64,000 bases of DNA, taken from Bifidobacterium sp. ESL0682 (lineage in GTDB: Bacteria; Actinomycetota; Actinomycetes; Actinomycetales; Bifidobacteriaceae). Position 1 is the first letter of the stretch; every line of letters starts with the position of its first letter. The stretch covers positions 496,001 to 560,000 of the forward strand of contig NZ_CP113942.1 of assembly GCF_029392815.1 (NCBI RefSeq), written 5' to 3'. The notes under the pieces were generated by a model. That model had not been told where the DNA came from and ran no database searches. It was given only the letters and a program-made list of their open reading frames with translations. The position numbers and the translations under genes were made by a program. Positions 1-8,530 of this stretch are shown one piece after another.

Positions 1-399
1 TGCATCTGCGGCGATTGCTACGAGGTGGGCGACGAGATCGCCGACGAGTTCGACGCGCAATTCCCCGGCACCTTCACTCTGACCCGTTTCGGCGGCCCCG
101 GTATCGACATCGCCAAAGCCGCGCTGCAGGAGCTAGACAAGGCCGGTATTCCGCGCGACAATGTCATCAGCTCGATCCCGCGTGTTTCCGCCGCGACGCA
201 ATATCTCGACCAGGACGCCGAACTTGCCGCACTGTGTGCCTCAGACGGCGAGGGCAGCCCCGAGTTGGAGGAACGCATCGGCGAGGTGCGTCACAGCCTG
301 TGCACGCTGGAAAACCCGCTCTGGTATTCGCATCGCCGTGCTTCCTTGGCCGAAAAGCAGCACGAAGGTCGCATGCTCGCTCTGATTGTGCGCGAATAG
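1..399 (+). CDS. YfiH / polyphenol-oxidase-family protein, C-terminal part
   Basis: The frame is open from the first base and stops at TAG 397-399, so the N-terminus lies outside the window. The visible 132 residues begin CICGDCYEVGDEIADEF, the cysteine-containing core of the YfiH (Cu-oxidase_4, DUF152) family, and end with the family's terminal block, here LWYSHRRASLAEKQHEGRM. Members are described as multicopper-like polyphenol oxidases or as purine nucleoside phosphorylases/adenosine deaminases, so the substrate is uncertain. A long stem-loop follows the stop, which makes this the last gene of its transcript. Confidence 0.75.
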   Translation, partial: CICGDCYEVGDEIADEFDAQFPGTFTLTRFGGPGIDIAKAALQELDKAGIPRDNVISSIPRVSAATQYLDQDAELAALCASDGEGSPELEERIGEVRHSLCTLENPLWYSHRRASLAEKQHEGRMLALIVRE

Positions 400-432
400 G
401 CCGGTCGTTCGACGGAATGATTGCGAGCATCT

Positions 433-484
433 GCACAGCCAATGACATGAGGTGATCAGCAATATCATCGGCCATTGGCTGTGC
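433..484 (+). terminator. Stem-loop terminator after the YfiH-like gene
   Basis: A perfect 12-bp inverted repeat, GCACAGCCAATG (433-444) and CATTGGCTGTGC (473-484), encloses a 28-nt loop and is followed by CTTCTTTCC. It sits between the upstream stop and the pcp promoter. Confidence 0.6.
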
Positions 485-520
485 TTCTTTCCTGCTTGCG
501 AGTTCGCGCACCGCTCGCGC

Positions 521-526
521 TAGACT
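521..526 (+). promoter_or_regulatory. -10 box for leaderless pcp
   Basis: TAGACT lies seven bases before the ATG at 534, and no Shine-Dalgarno sequence is visible between them. This is the geometry expected if transcription starts at the start codon. No convincing -35 was found. Confidence 0.4.
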
Positions 527-533
527 GGACACC

Positions 534-1247
534 ATGGAACACTTGAACGTCGTCATCTCAGGTTTCGACCCCTACGAAGGGGTGGAACACAACCCCTCGC
601 ACGTGGTGCCACAGGCGCTCGCCGCCGATGGGCTGGGCGGAGAAGCCGGTTTCGAGAGCGACGATCCTCTGCGTGATGTCGACATCTCCATCAATGCCGT
701 TGATCTGCTGGTGAGCTACAAAGAGGCATGGCCCCAGCTCAAGGAGACTCTGGAAGCCACGCACCCCGACATCGTCATCGCCACAGGGCTCAAAACCGCG
801 GCCCGCGGCATCCTGCTGGAACGTTGCGCCAACAACATCATCGATACCGCCAAGCCCGAAGCCAAAGATGAAGCGCTGGGCATGCGGGCGGACGCCCCTG
901 AAGAGCCGTTGCTCCAGCCCATCGCTTCCAACGGTCCAGCCGCTTTCTGGACGAGGCTGCCATTGCGCTCGATTCTGAATGATTTCGCCTCGGAGGGCAT
1001 CGCGTCGGCGCTGAGCTCGGACGCGGGCACGTTCGTCTGCAATTCTCTTTTCTACAACCTTATGAAATGGACGGCTTCCCAGCACAAAGTGCTCTCGGGA
1101 TTCGTCAGCCTGCCGGTCATCAACGAAGAACCGCATTCCCAGCACGGTCTGCCGTTGAATCAGCAGATCGAGGCTTGCCGTGTGGTGGTGCGTCAGACGG
1201 CGCGATATTTCCTGGAACCCACCTCGTCGAGTATTCTCATCGCTTGA
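534..1247 (+). CDS. pcp: Pyroglutamyl-peptidase I-like protein (possible active-site change)
   Basis: The 237-residue protein is close to the usual length of cysteine pyrrolidone carboxyl peptidase (about 215), which removes N-terminal pyroglutamate from peptides in the cytoplasm. The opening motif GFDPYEGVEHNPS matches the family signature GFxPFxGxxxNPS. The block TGLKTAARGILLERCANN carries the catalytic Glu region, and DAGTFVCNSLFY holds the nucleophile Cys. The family's third residue is a His in G-F-I/V-H-x-P; here the segment reads GFVSLP, with Ser in its place and a His (EEPHSQH) several residues later. Activity is therefore uncertain although the fold assignment is solid. The ATG has no ribosome-binding site and may begin a leaderless mRNA. 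Confidence 0.8.
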   Translation: MEHLNVVISGFDPYEGVEHNPSHVVPQALAADGLGGEAGFESDDPLRDVDISINAVDLLVSYKEAWPQLKETLEATHPDIVIATGLKTAARGILLERCANNIIDTAKPEAKDEALGMRADAPEEPLLQPIASNGPAAFWTRLPLRSILNDFASEGIASALSSDAGTFVCNSLFYNLMKWTASQHKVLSGFVSLPVINEEPHSQHGLPLNQQIEACRVVVRQTARYFLEPTSSSILIA

Positions 1248-1448
1248 TTTTTACTGCGTGAATCGCAACGATTTCGACAGATTCGGCGTCGGCGTATGCG
1301 ATTGCTCAGCGCCGTTTCATTGTTTCGCGTGGTGTCTGTGAGGATTAGACGAATGTTACGGGATGACTTCGGCAAATACACTACAATGAAATGACTGATA
1401 TATGCTTTCAATAACTGCGGCATGGGTCGCAAAGCGGAGGGAATTACG

Positions 1449-2903
1449 ATGGCGGATCGCTTTCTGACAGAGTTGCGTGGATACAACAAGGAGCAGGTGG
1501 ACCAGAAGTTGGCCGAACTGCAGCAGACATTGGACGGTTTGCGCGCCCAGGTCGCTTCGAGTGATCAGACCATTCTCCAGTTGCGTGCGCAGCTTGCCGA
1601 AGAGAAGAACAAGGCTTCGAAGGCCTCGAAGGGCAATTCGTTCGCCTCGCTTGGCGCTAACGCCCAGCAGATGCTTGCCAGTGCCGAGCAGACCAGCACC
1701 GAGCTGGTCAACCGCGCCAAGCAGGACGCCTCAAGCACTCGCGCCGCTGCGGAACACCAGGCCGAGACGCTGGTCAACAATGCCAAGCTCGACGCGCAGC
1801 ATATCACCGATGAAGCTAATTCCAAGGCCGCCACGATTCTCGCCAAGGCACAGACCGAGTCCGAATCGATCACCACTTCCGCCAAGCAAGACGCTACCCG
1901 TCTGCGCGAGGAGACGGCCAAGAAGGTCACCGAGCAGCGCGACACCATCGAAATCGAGCTGACGAACACTCGCGAGGAACACAACAAGCGTATGGCCAGC
2001 GAAAAGGCCAAGCAGGATCGTGAGATCGCCGAACTCAAGGCGCAGACCACCCAGCAGGTTGCTGAGCAGCGCAAAACGGCCAGCGATGAGGTCGCCAAGC
2101 TCAAGAGTGACGCCAACGACCAGATTGAGGCTGCGCTGGCTGAGGCCAACAAGAAGCTTGCCAACGTGCGCGAGCAGGTCACCCGCCAGACCACCGAGGC
2201 CCAGCGCAAGGCCACGGAAATCATTGACGCCGCGAAGGCGAAGGCTCAGGGCATCACCGATGAGGCCGAGGTGCAGCGCACCAAGACCTTAAGCCAGGTC
2301 AACGCTGAGGTCGAGCAGATTCGCACCGATATCTCCGAGCAGCAGGAAGAGGCGACAGGCAAGGTTAACGACCTTTTGAAGCAGCTCGAGCAGAGCCGCG
2401 CCGCCGCCAAGAAGGAAACCGACAGCCTGATTGCCAAGGCCAAGGACATCCGCGACGAGGCCGATAACTACACGGTTGCGAAGCGCCAGGAAGCCGACAA
2501 GCAGGCCGAGGACATTATTGCCAAGGCCAAGAAGGATGCCGAAGCGCGCGTTGAGGAACGTCGTCAGGCCGCGCAGGGCGAACTCGATGGTTTGCAGAAG
2601 CGCATCAAGGACCTTCAGGAGCGCGAGTCGACCATTACTCAGCGTGTCACCGAGCTGCGTTCGATGTTCACCAACGCGTTCTCCGGCTTTGGTTTTGCCG
2701 ATAACAAGCAAGGCGGCGTGAATGTGCCGGTCGTTAATGCCGTGGCGAACGATCTCGACGATGCCGCCAAGCAGGACGGCGACGGCAAGGGCGAGAACGA
2801 TGCTGCCGATGCGTCTCAGGAAGCTGCGCAAGGTGATGCCTCAGCTCAGCAGGCTCCGGCCCAGTCTCAGCAAGCTTCTCAGGAAGAGCCGTCTGATGAG
2901 TGA
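1449..2903 (+). CDS. DivIVA-like long coiled-coil protein
   Basis: The start at 1449 is preferred over an upstream ATG at 1422 because GGAGGG lies about eight bases before it. The 484-residue product opens with FLTELRGYNKEQVDQKLAEL, which resembles the membrane-binding DivIVA head (RGYxxxxVDxFL). Residues of about 20-400 form an almost uninterrupted Ala/Lys/Glu/Gln-rich heptad coiled coil with repeated TxxAKxDA-type segments. The tail is acidic and Gln/Ala-rich. In Actinobacteria such proteins (Wag31/DivIVA type) organise polar growth or septation, so a cytoskeletal or division-site role is inferred. The gene overlaps pepC by 8 bp, so the two are probably co-transcribed. Confidence 0.65.
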   Translation: MADRFLTELRGYNKEQVDQKLAELQQTLDGLRAQVASSDQTILQLRAQLAEEKNKASKASKGNSFASLGANAQQMLASAEQTSTELVNRAKQDASSTRAAAEHQAETLVNNAKLDAQHITDEANSKAATILAKAQTESESITTSAKQDATRLREETAKKVTEQRDTIEIELTNTREEHNKRMASEKAKQDREIAELKAQTTQQVAEQRKTASDEVAKLKSDANDQIEAALAEANKKLANVREQVTRQTTEAQRKATEIIDAAKAKAQGITDEAEVQRTKTLSQVNAEVEQIRTDISEQQEEATGKVNDLLKQLEQSRAAAKKETDSLIAKAKDIRDEADNYTVAKRQEADKQAEDIIAKAKKDAEARVEERRQAAQGELDGLQKRIKDLQERESTITQRVTELRSMFTNAFSGFGFADNKQGGVNVPVVNAVANDLDDAAKQDGDGKGENDAADASQEAAQGDASAQQAPAQSQQASQEEPSDE

Positions 2904-4233
2904 TATGAAACCGCTGAGCGACGAACGTCTGGAACAGTTGCAGGAGGCTTTCGAAGCGAAGCCCGTCAACACGTTGGCGATGAACGCTGTCACTACCTCC
3001 GGCATCAACCCGGTAGCGCACAATTACGACCGCGCCCGCAGGCTTCAGCGCCGTTTCTCGGTGACCGTGGACAACAGCGAAGTCACCAACCAGAATCGTT
3101 CCGGGCGTTGCTGGCTCTTTAGCTCGCTGAACGTGGCGCGTTTTGTGGCCAAGAAGAACCTCAATCTCGATCAGTTCGAGTTCTCGCAGAACTATGCGAT
3201 GTATTTCGACAAGCTCGAGCGCATCAACTACTTCGTGCGCGATGTCGCAGACTTGGTTCGCGCCGGTGAACCTGCCGACTCCCAGCTGATGCAGCATCTG
3301 CTTGCTGACGTGATGGGTGACGGCGGCCAGTGGACGATGGCCATGAACGTCTACAAGAAGTACGGCGCCGTGCCCAAGGATTTCTTCCCGGAGACCGCAT
3401 CTTCCACCAACACCAGCGAGATGAACACACAGCTGCGCCGTCTGCTGCACACGGCCGTGGCGCACATGTACGCCGATCCGTCCGCCATCGACAGCATCGT
3501 CGACGAGACCGTCGAAGCCGGTCACCGCATGCTCACCATCCACTTGGGCGAGCCGCCGAAGAGCTTCGACTGGGAATGGACCGACAAGGACGGCAACTTC
3601 CACCGCGATGGCGAGACCACGCCGGTCGAGTTCTGGAAGAAGTACGTCGGCAGCGCCGATCTTGAGGATTACGTTTGCCTCGTAGACGACCCGCGCGCCG
3701 AGCACGCCAAGGGCAAGAAGATCGGTATCGAGCACTTGGGCAATGTCGTCGGTGGAGACCCGACCGAGTATCTGAACGTTCCCAACCAGTTCATGAAGGA
3801 CTGCGTGCGCCACATCCTTTCCGAAGAGGGCATGCCGGCTTGGTTCGGTGCGGATTGCCACCCGATGATGGACCGCAACAACGGCGCTTGGGCCACCGAC
3901 CTTTACGAATACGGCAAGGTCTACGACGTCGATTTCGACATGGACAAGGAAGCGCGCGTGCGTTACGGCGACTCCGCGATGAACCACGCGATGGCGTTCG
4001 TCGGTGTCGACGTGGCCGACGACGGCAAGACCACCAACCGCTGGCGCGTGGAGAACTCGTGGGGCTGCAAGGTGGCCGACAAAGGCTACTTCACCATGAG
4101 CGACGACTGGTTTAGCGAATACGTCTACGAGGTCGCCGTCCCGAAGTCGATGCTTCCCGCCGAATATCAGGCCGCGCTTAACGAGCCCGCCACGATGCTT
4201 CCAGCATGGGATCCGATGGGCGCTCTCGCGTAA
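2896..4233 (+). CDS. pepC: Aminopeptidase C (bleomycin-hydrolase family)
   Basis: This cytoplasmic papain-family (C1B) aminopeptidase trims N-terminal residues from peptides. The 445-residue length fits PepC. All catalytic elements are visible: the Gln and Cys in QNRSGRCWLFSSLN (near residue 75), the His in MNHAMAFVGVD and the Asn in RVENSWGCKV. The start is the ATG at 2896, which overlaps the last codons of the coiled-coil gene. A longer in-frame reading from 2722 only re-reads that gene. The coding end forms the left arm of a strong terminator hairpin. Confidence 0.95.
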   Translation: MSDMKPLSDERLEQLQEAFEAKPVNTLAMNAVTTSGINPVAHNYDRARRLQRRFSVTVDNSEVTNQNRSGRCWLFSSLNVARFVAKKNLNLDQFEFSQNYAMYFDKLERINYFVRDVADLVRAGEPADSQLMQHLLADVMGDGGQWTMAMNVYKKYGAVPKDFFPETASSTNTSEMNTQLRRLLHTAVAHMYADPSAIDSIVDETVEAGHRMLTIHLGEPPKSFDWEWTDKDGNFHRDGETTPVEFWKKYVGSADLEDYVCLVDDPRAEHAKGKKIGIEHLGNVVGGDPTEYLNVPNQFMKDCVRHILSEEGMPAWFGADCHPMMDRNNGAWATDLYEYGKVYDVDFDMDKEARVRYGDSAMNHAMAFVGVDVADDGKTTNRWRVENSWGCKVADKGYFTMSDDWFSEYVYEVAVPKSMLPAEYQAALNEPATMLPAWDPMGALA

Positions 4234-4266
4234 GAAAAGCCCTGTGGGCTTTTCGTGCGAGAGCGG
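4221..4266 (+). terminator. Long terminator hairpin overlapping the pepC stop
   Basis: An inner stem AAAAGCCC-TGT-GGGCTTTT is flanked by an outer stem CGCTCTCGC / GCGAGAGCG whose left arm lies in the last pepC codons. It can stop transcription after pepC. Confidence 0.75.
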
Positions 4267-4294
4267 CTTGGCCTTGTCTCATGACAAGGCCAAG
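4267..4294. terminator. Perfect 12-bp stem-loop in convergent intergenic region
   Basis: CTTGGCCTTGTC-TCAT-GACAAGGCCAAG directly abuts the previous hairpin. It is symmetric and could act on either strand between pepC and the convergent surface-protein gene. Confidence 0.5.
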
Positions 4295-4378
4295 CAGAAT
4301 TGAGTGTTCGCGTAAGTGAACTCAATAATTGCAGGGCCCGGAGGGCATTGGCCTAGCAACACCTAGCTTTTAATACGA

Positions 4379-4419
4379 CTGAATCCGTTGTCTCTGTTAA
4401 AGAGAGGCAACGGATTCAG
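4379..4419. terminator. Third stem-loop between pepC and the surface-protein gene
   Basis: Arms CTGAATCCGTTG and CAACGGATTCAG continue into TCTCT/AGAGA with a two-base bulge and a GTTAA loop. It is probably the terminator for transcription arriving from the minus strand. The remaining bases up to 4631 show no gene I can support. Confidence 0.5.
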
Positions 4420-4631
4420 TGTAAGAAGAAGGGTGCCGACGATGAGGTTGGTTTATTTGGGTTGTTGGTTCCACCGTCGACACCCTGTTTGAATTCCCGC
4501 CCAGCGGTTATTGGGTGTTACCGGACGGGAAGTGTTGTAGGTGGCATAGGCTCGGCCGTCGTTACGGACAGAACCTATGGCCACGGGATTATTCGGGGCG
4601 CACAATCGCTCGCCGGCAGTCGTCGCCATGC

Positions 4632-5150
4632 TTATGCGTGGTGTTTTTGCTGTCGGCGGTTGTTGGCGATGCCGGCGGCGGCCACGACGGCCAGCGCCAG
4701 GGCGAGGGCTGCGATGAGGACCCACTGGCGGCGTCCGCCGGTCAAAGGCATCTGGTGCTGGTAGATGCCGGCGATCTTCCATGTGCCGTTGGCGGGAACA
4801 CTGTATACCTGCGGGGTGCCGGTGCGGTAGGTGTCCGTGCTGCCCAGCGTGGCCGTGACCGTGGTGTCCCCACCCGCCAGGTCTCCCGCGTTGATGACGC
4901 GCGTCCACGTGTGGCTGGTGCTGCCGTCATAGGCCAGCGTGGCGCCGTGCCCGTCGGTCGCGTCGACGGCCACATTCGCGCATCCGGCCGCCCCGACGCA
5001 CACGCTGAGTCTGTCGCCGGCGGTGAGGGGTGTGGCGGTGCCGGTGACAGTGACCTGGTTGGTCGTGACATCGCGTTTCACGCTCGTGACCGTGGGTGTC
5101 CTGACCTCTCGCCAGACGGCGTAGTCGGTGGCCCACTGATGCAAACCGGG
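4632..5150 (-). CDS. Surface protein, C-terminal frame with MPLTG anchor
   Basis: The frame contributes HQWATDYAVW (end of an InlB-type repeat), an Ig-like domain (TPTVTSVKRDVTTNQVTVTG onward) and the cell-wall sorting signal: MPLTGG, a hydrophobic helix (WVLIAALALALAVVAAAGIA) and a basic tail NNRRQQKHHA. MPLTG is a variant of the LPXTG sortase motif. No sortase gene lies in this window, so a housekeeping sortase elsewhere is assumed. Confidence 0.65.
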   Translation of the reverse strand, partial: PGLHQWATDYAVWREVRTPTVTSVKRDVTTNQVTVTGTATPLTAGDRLSVCVGAAGCANVAVDATDGHGATLAYDGSTSHTWTRVINAGDLAGGDTTVTATLGSTDTYRTGTPQVYSVPANGTWKIAGIYQHQMPLTGGRRQWVLIAALALALAVVAAAGIANNRRQQKHHA

Positions 5151-8100
5151 GTGACGGGTGTGCTGTGGTTGAGGGCGCAGGTGCTGTTGGGCGTGCAGGC
5201 GTTCGCCCGTGTTGAATCGGCGCTGGTGGCCCACCCCTGGAAGACGCCGTGGTCGTCCGTGGGGCTGCCGGACGAATAGCCGTGCATGCCGTCGGCGCCG
5301 GGCATCCTGATCCAGGCTGTGCCGCTGCCCGTGTCGATGAGCGCGTCCGCATGACCGTCATGGGCGTTGCTCCCGCCGGGTGCCGTGCCGCTGCCGCCGT
5401 GCGTGGTGTTCACGTCCAGCGGCTGGCTCGCATACGCCAGCGTCCCGGAGGTGAGTCCGCTGCCAGCCTGGGTCGCTTCGGAATCGACGCTGTTGTTGGT
5501 GGCGGGGTCCTTGACCGTGTACATGGCGGTCATCGTGTACGCTAGGCCCGGGCCGGGGAACGTCGTGGACTGGCCTGCAGTCAGCGAGCCGGGCAGGCTA
5601 AACGTCGGCAGGCTCATGGTCTGCTGGCCGCCGGCGCTGCTTGCCACGCTCTGGCATTGGTCTGCCGCGTAGCCGCTGCTTTGGCTACTGGGCTTCACAC
5701 ACGCCTTGAACGAGGTGTCGCCCGTAGGCAGGTTGGCGGACACCTTCACCGTGGCCGTGCCCTGGTCGGGGGTGTTCGTGGTGACGTTCACCTTGTCGAC
5801 CGTGCCACTGGCCTCGCCGGTCAGCGCCTGCCACGTCGCATCGATCGCGGCCGCGCCGCCGGCGCCCTTGGGTGCGGTGAGCGTGTGGTTGCTGATCGTG
5901 GCCGCACCGCCGGTCACGCCGGTCGTGTCGAACGACCAGCCCTGGAACAGGGCGTGCGGCCTGTTGGCGGTGATATGGGTCGCCGCGTCGCCGGGTATGG
6001 TGTACGTGCCGTCTCGGAAGGTGGTGTCGATGGCGAGTCCCGTGGTGTCGGTGGTGCTGATGGTGGTGGGCAGAGCGTTGTCGCCGGTGCCGCCGTTGAG
6101 GTCGTATTTGAGGTCGGTGTAGGTGACGTTGACGTCGGTGCGGATGTAGGTGCCTTGGGGGTTGGCGCTTGCGGCGCGTGCCTTGAGGGCGTCGAGCGTG
6201 CCGGCCGTGGCGGCGCCGGCGGGGTCGGCGACGGGTCCCTGGTCGATGGGGTGGTGGCCTTGGGGCCAGTCCCATGTGTGCCAGGTGGTCGTCTGGCTGA
6301 TGGTGCTGAAGGGCCCCACGTGCGCGTTTCGGGTGGTGAGCCTGGTCCGTGGGCCGAGGCGGAGGCGTTTGAGGTTGGCAGGCAGCATGTCATTCATGTT
6401 GCCGTTGTAGCCGCCGGTGTCGATGCCGGTGGTGTCCCACCCGCTGATATCGAGGTCCTCCAGGGCGGTGTCGCCGTCGAACGTGAAGTTCAGGCTGGTG
6501 AGGGCGGTCGTGTCCCATCGGCTCAGGTCCAGTGTGGTGAGGCTGGTGCAGTCGCGTATGCCGAACATCTGGAGACTGTGGGTGTCCCATGCGCCGATGC
6601 CTTTGATGCCGGTGAGGGCTGTGTTCGCTATGAACAGCATGTCCATGGCGGTGGCGGTGCCGGTCTTCCATCCGGTCAGGTCGACCGATGGCAGGGCCTG
6701 GTCGTAATAGAACAGGTGGCTGCCGCCGGATTTGTCGAGGGTGACGGGGTGGCCGTTGTCGTCGATGCGGGTGAGCAGGGGCATGTTGCCGAACGGGGTC
6801 GCGTTGCTGCTGTACGAGCGGGCGTCGTCGCCGGTCAGGGTGAGGTCGCCCTCGATGGAGATGCCGGTGATGCCGGGTTTCGAGGCGTCCCACGGGGTCG
6901 TTCTGGTGTTGAGGTTGGGGCTGGTGCCGCCGGTCAGGCGCAGGGTATCGTTCTGGATGGTCCAGCAGACCTCGGCGTCGACGCGGTCCAGGCCGGCGGT
7001 GGGCGATCCCGTTCTGCCGTCGTGCCCGTAGGGGGCGCCCCAGGATTGCCAGCCGGCCGAATCGCCGCAGTGGCCCGGTTTGGGTGCGTTCCCCAGCGGG
7101 ATCCAGCGGGCGTAGAGGGTCAGCAGGGTCTCGTTGTCCCCGCCGGGCGTGCCGGCGGAGGAGGGCACCGCGGTGGCGTTGCCGGACGGATAGTCCGTGC
7201 CGGTGCCGTCGGACGTGGTGTTCCATTTGCCAAACGTCTGGGCCGGCGGCGGGGTGCCGATGCCGCCGGGCAGGGGCACATAGGCGTTGCGGTCGCCGGA
7301 GTCGATGAGGCCCCTGACGCTGCCGTCGCCTCCCGGCTGCTGCTGGCTGCCGGGCCTGAGGGCGACGGTCATGTAGGGCAGAACGCCGTTGACTCGCGTC
7401 CAGCCGCTGGTGACGGCGGCGCCGGTGGAATCGATGGCGTTGGAGCGCACCTCTGCGGTCCATGTGGCGCCGGGTGTGAAGCCGGTGTCGTCCGTTGTGA
7501 AGGAACCGGCGGGTACGATCGGCGAGTAGCTGAGGCTCCAGGAGAGGGCGCCGGGGCTGCCCTTGACCCGGATGTCCCATCCCGTGGCGTTCATGGGCAG
7601 CCCGGAGGCCGTGAACGAGACCTTCCCATGGCCGTTGTCGCGCTTCCATGTCGCGCTCACGCCGGTGGGCGCGGGCAGGTCAACCCAGATGGCGTAGAGC
7701 GTCACTGTGGTCTTGCCGTTGGCGGTCGTGCCGGCCGTGGTCGGGATGACCTGGGCGCCGGACGGGAAGGTGCTGCCGGTGCCGTCGGCCGCGGTGGCCC
7801 AGTTGCCGAACACCTTGCCGGCCAGGCCCATGCCCGAACCGTCGGGCAGTGTGAACCAGGCCTTGCCGGTGGGCGTGTCCACCAGCGCCTGCTTGCCGGC
7901 GGGGGCGGTGCCGGTCGTGGCGTTGTTGCGGTCGAAGCCCACACTGACATAGGGCAGGACGGCCTGCCTGACGTCGGGGTCGCTGCCCACGGTGCGGCCC
8001 GTGGCCGGGTCGACGCGGCTCATGCTGGCGCTCAGCTTGTACTGGCCGTCCCAGCCGGAACGCAGCTGGCTCGGCGTGAGGCTCCAGGTCAGGGTGTCCG

Positions 8101-8530
8101 CGCCACCCGCGGTGGCATACGGCTGACTGACACTCCAACCCGAACCGAACGCGGAAGACACATTCAACGTGTCACCGGCCTGGTGGGCGGGCATAGACAC
8201 CACGACGTCGACGCTTGGCGTGGCACCCGCCGCGGCGTGCACATTCGGCGCGGCCATCGTCGGACCAGTGAGTACGGACCAGGCGGCCGACAAGGTTAGC
8301 GTGGTGTGATTGCCCGTGGTCGTGCCCTCACTGGTGGCGATGGTGGCTTGGCCAGGCTGACGCGTCCGCCCGCCACCGGTCCAACCGGCGTAAAGCATGT
8401 GGCTGGGGTTGATGAGATTAGAAGGCTGGGGTAGAGTAAACACTGCCGTGCCGCCGGCCGTGTCGACCAGTGCGTCGAGCGTGGCCGGCGCACTGCCGGT
8501 GGCGCCGTTCTTGTCGAACGACACGCTCAT
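5078..8530 (-). CDS. Surface protein, central frame (second LRR module)
   Basis: Beginning at the ATG that overlaps the previous TGA, this frame gives MSVSFDKNGATG, which continues an InlB-type repeat (compare YMNVSFAAGGASGD in the first frame). Four such repeats alternate with Ig-like domains up to about residue 480. A second lead domain (GHCGDSAGWQSWGAPYG) follows, then DUF285 repeats near 600-710 with units such as LTTLDLSRWDTTALTSLNF and the cap MLPANLKRLRLG, then further repeats. The last sensible segment is NHSTPVTPV; the remaining residues before the stop are out-of-frame reading. It would be translated only through coupling or after repair of the first break. Confidence 0.55.
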   Translation of the reverse strand: MSVSFDKNGATGSAPATLDALVDTAGGTAVFTLPQPSNLINPSHMLYAGWTGGGRTRQPGQATIATSEGTTTGNHTTLTLSAAWSVLTGPTMAAPNVHAAAGATPSVDVVVSMPAHQAGDTLNVSSAFGSGWSVSQPYATAGGADTLTWSLTPSQLRSGWDGQYKLSASMSRVDPATGRTVGSDPDVRQAVLPYVSVGFDRNNATTGTAPAGKQALVDTPTGKAWFTLPDGSGMGLAGKVFGNWATAADGTGSTFPSGAQVIPTTAGTTANGKTTVTLYAIWVDLPAPTGVSATWKRDNGHGKVSFTASGLPMNATGWDIRVKGSPGALSWSLSYSPIVPAGSFTTDDTGFTPGATWTAEVRSNAIDSTGAAVTSGWTRVNGVLPYMTVALRPGSQQQPGGDGSVRGLIDSGDRNAYVPLPGGIGTPPPAQTFGKWNTTSDGTGTDYPSGNATAVPSSAGTPGGDNETLLTLYARWIPLGNAPKPGHCGDSAGWQSWGAPYGHDGRTGSPTAGLDRVDAEVCWTIQNDTLRLTGGTSPNLNTRTTPWDASKPGITGISIEGDLTLTGDDARSYSSNATPFGNMPLLTRIDDNGHPVTLDKSGGSHLFYYDQALPSVDLTGWKTGTATAMDMLFIANTALTGIKGIGAWDTHSLQMFGIRDCTSLTTLDLSRWDTTALTSLNFTFDGDTALEDLDISGWDTTGIDTGGYNGNMNDMLPANLKRLRLGPRTRLTTRNAHVGPFSTISQTTTWHTWDWPQGHHPIDQGPVADPAGAATAGTLDALKARAASANPQGTYIRTDVNVTYTDLKYDLNGGTGDNALPTTISTTDTTGLAIDTTFRDGTYTIPGDAATHITANRPHALFQGWSFDTTGVTGGAATISNHTLTAPKGAGGAAAIDATWQALTGEASGTVDKVNVTTNTPDQGTATVKVSANLPTGDTSFKACVKPSSQSSGYAADQCQSVASSAGGQQTMSLPTFSLPGSLTAGQSTTFPGPGLAYTMTAMYTVKDPATNNSVDSEATQAGSGLTSGTLAYASQPLDVNTTHGGSGTAPGGSNAHDGHADALIDTGSGTAWIRMPGADGMHGYSSGSPTDDHGVFQGWATSADSTRANACTPNSTCALNHSTPVTPVCISGPPTTPSGERSGHPRSRA

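Noticed and set aside
4453-4630. Extra coding remnant downstream of the surface gene
   Set aside because: The minus-strand translation (APNNPVAIGSVRNDGRAY...) lies after the anchor's stop, has no start and matches nothing I recognise.
5657-8299. An 880-codon plus-strand open frame
   Set aside because: It is a shadow of the G+C-rich surface-protein gene: Gly/Val/Arg-rich translation without domains, whereas the minus strand gives clear repeats and a wall anchor.
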